This document shows, one piece after another, positions 6,582 to 7,794 of a DNA stretch of 7,794 nt; positions within the stretch are counted from its first letter, which is position 1; each line of letters starts with the position of its first letter. The stretch spans positions 1 to 7,794 of the forward strand of contig JAJSAJ010000161.1 in assembly GCA_024274855.1 (NCBI GenBank), given 5' to 3'. This DNA comes from Planctomycetota bacterium. GTDB taxonomy: Bacteria > Planctomycetota > Planctomycetia > Pirellulales > Pirellulaceae. Made by a program: the position numbers and the translations under genes. The notes beneath the pieces were generated by a model. It saw only the letters and a program-made list of their open reading frames with translations. It searched no databases and had not been told where the DNA came from.

Positions 6582-6925
6582 TGACGCAATTCCCTTCGCG
6601 CGGCGAAATCTGGATGGTCAACCTGAACCCCACTCGAGGGCACGAGCAGGCGGGTGTCCGGCCCGCACTGGTCGTGTCGGTCGACACGTTCAACCATGGT
6701 CCAGCTGGACTGGTCATCGTGCTGCCGGTGACATCCCGCGCCAAGGGAATACCTCTCCATGTGCCGGTCGATCCGCCGGAGGCCGGCCTCAGCCTGAAGA
6801 GCTTCATCAAAACGGAAGACGTACGTTCCGTGGCCGTGGAACGTCTCACGCGCCGACTCGGTCAGGTGACCGATGCCACGATGGCCCAGGCCGAAGACCG
6901 CCTGCGCATTCTGTTGGACCTTTGA
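6578..6925 (+). CDS. MazF/PemK-family endoribonuclease toxin
   Basis: A 115-residue protein with the family layout from end to end. RGEIW (8-12) opens the barrel. NPTRGHEQAGVRPALV (15-31) carries the conserved Arg28 next to Pro29. VLPVTSR (48-54) carries Thr52, and KTEDVRSV (78-85) and the closing helix ATMAQAEDRLRILLDL complete the fold. By comparison with MazF, Arg28 and Thr52 are the likely catalytic pair, so the toxin appears intact. Known MazF toxins cleave single-stranded RNA at short specific sequences and halt growth; the site cut here cannot be read from sequence. The start ATG at 6578 overlaps the antitoxin stop; ATG at 6581 is equally possible. A GGACGAGG (6569-6576) inside the antitoxin gene can serve as ribosome site. 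Length is normal for the family. Confidence 0.92.
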   Translation: MMTQFPSRGEIWMVNLNPTRGHEQAGVRPALVVSVDTFNHGPAGLVIVLPVTSRAKGIPLHVPVDPPEAGLSLKSFIKTEDVRSVAVERLTRRLGQVTDATMAQAEDRLRILLDL

Positions 6926-6929
6926 ATGC

Positions 6930-6980
6930 TGTGCCACTATCGCATCGTCGATTTCGCCAAGATTTCACGAGTGTGGCACA
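6930..6980. repeat. Inverted repeat between convergent genes
   Basis: TGTGCCAC (6930-6937) and GTGGCACA (6973-6980) are perfect 8-bp inverted copies separated by 35 nt. They nearly fill the 61-nt gap between the toxin stop (6925) and the stop of the convergent gene (6987). It may act as a shared terminator, but there is no clear T tract and the loop is long. Confidence 0.3.
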
Positions 6981-6986
6981 TGAGTA

Positions 6987-7794
6987 TTACGGGCGCGTCA
7001 GCACGGCGTGCTGGGGCCACTGGAGTTGATCGCCGGGTTGGAGCAGCATGACGCGGACCATGTCACCGACCTGGAACCCCTCGACGGATTCCACTTCAGC
7101 CGTGCGGCTGGTGCTGCCGCCCTGCCCGGGAACCAGCCGCCGAATGTGTGTCGTCGTCCGAGAATCGCCGTCTCGGACCAGCAACCGGCCATTGTATGCA
7201 CCCGTATTCGGGTGATAGCCCAACTCGCTCGGGTAGGTGAAACGGAGCGTATGATCGTCCGGAATCGTTTCGATGACCAAATGCCCGATCGAAAGCATCT
7301 CCTCGTCGAAACATAGGACCGTGCCTTTCGAGCAGGAGACCGCCGCTGGAGCCGGGATGGCGTGATTGCGTACGTAGGGCAACGGCGTGCCGGCCGCGCT
7401 GCCGGCCAACAGAGTGGTTCCTGGCGGCGGTAGTCTTGTATCGGCGGGCGTCTTCAAGGCGTATCGACCCCCAGAATCCTCGCAGGCTTCGAGCGACCAG
7501 GTGATCACGGGCGTTGGGCACGTGAGCTCCACGGCCCCGCAAGTCAGTCGCGTGCCGCGAACAAGCTGCATGCGAACAAGCTGGCCTTGCTTGTCGCGCC
7601 GCACCCACCCATAGCGACCACGGAGTGTCACCCCGCCGGCCCGAATCTGGCCGTCATCGGAATCCGTTGACAGGATCACGTCCTCCATTCCGTTGCAAAG
7701 TTGAATGCACACCGCCACGCCTTCGTTTTGACCGGAGTCCAGTCGTTGGGCTGACCGCACTGTAAAGTTATCCGAACGGGCCACTTGAACGAGA
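6987..7794 (-). CDS. C-terminal part of a large beta-rich protein (5' partial), possibly heparinase/lyase-like
   Basis: The frame is open to the right window edge (LVQ precedes the GTG at 7784), so this is the last 268 residues of a longer protein. It has almost no helix-forming stretches. It is rich in short alternating segments, for example GMEDVILSTDSDDGQIRAGG, then GRYGWVRRDKQGQLVRMQLVRGTRL. The latter pattern (GRYGWVRRD...LVRGTRL) resembles the C-terminal beta-sandwich of heparinase II/III-like polysaccharide lyases, but this is only a resemblance and no catalytic region is visible. Five cysteines occur between residues 26 and 158 of the visible part, which would suit an exported protein with disulfides. 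It converges on the toxin gene and ends at TAA 61 nt from it. A hypothetical protein label is safest. Confidence 0.75.
   Translation of the reverse strand, partial: LVQVARSDNFTVRSAQRLDSGQNEGVAVCIQLCNGMEDVILSTDSDDGQIRAGGVTLRGRYGWVRRDKQGQLVRMQLVRGTRLTCGAVELTCPTPVITWSLEACEDSGGRYALKTPADTRLPPPGTTLLAGSAAGTPLPYVRNHAIPAPAAVSCSKGTVLCFDEEMLSIGHLVIETIPDDHTLRFTYPSELGYHPNTGAYNGRLLVRDGDSRTTTHIRRLVPGQGGSTSRTAEVESVEGFQVGDMVRVMLLQPGDQLQWPQHAVLTRP

Noticed and set aside
6388..7029. A 213-codon plus-strand frame spanning the toxin-antitoxin genes
   Set aside because: Out-of-frame shadow of two firmly identified, overlapping genes.
1..7794. CRISPR arrays, tRNA/rRNA genes, insertion-sequence ends, integrase or attachment sites
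   Set aside because: No regularly spaced short DNA repeats, no cloverleaf or rRNA-like sequence and no transposase or recombinase motifs were seen on either strand.

Overview
The window looks like chromosomal DNA from a GC-rich bacterium, most likely a planctomycete of the Pirellulales type. The main reason is the first gene: a very large extracellular protein built from SdrD/Cna-B-like beta-sandwich modules, a proline-rich linker and FG-GAP-like Asp/Gly repeats. This architecture is characteristic of that phylum. This placement rests on recognised protein style, not on a database search.

Layout. Positions 2-3661 (+) hold the 3' part of the giant secreted/surface protein; its start lies upstream of the window. 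It converges on a minus-strand cluster, read from right to left: a short hydrophobic ORF (5786-5472, uncertain), an L-fucose/L-arabinose isomerase-family enzyme (5475-4018) and a 56-residue charged coiled-coil protein (3905-3735). The hydrophobic ORF and the isomerase share an ATGA stop/start overlap, which supports a single transcript. The spacer from 5787 to 6274 has no convincing gene. It contains a perfect 8-bp hairpin (5833-5853) that looks like a dispersed intergenic palindrome.

On the plus strand follows a compact type II toxin-antitoxin operon. It has a strong sigma70-type promoter with an inverted repeat over the -10, a ribbon-helix-helix antitoxin (6333-6581), and a MazF/PemK-family endoribonuclease toxin (6578-6925) overlapping it by ATGA. 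It converges on a minus-strand gene (6987 to the right edge, 5' end missing) coding for the C-terminal part of a beta-rich protein, possibly a polysaccharide-lyase-type enzyme.

How they work together: the toxin and antitoxin clearly form one functional unit. The isomerase and its two small neighbours may form a sugar-related operon, but the substrate is unknown. The two partial large genes at the edges have no demonstrated link to the rest. I found no convincing new defence system, CRISPR array, integrase, insertion sequence, tRNA or rRNA. The observations most worth following are the exact 47-residue repeat with one 40-residue insertion, the charge-polarised 56-residue protein, and the possible membrane ORF coupled to the isomerase.
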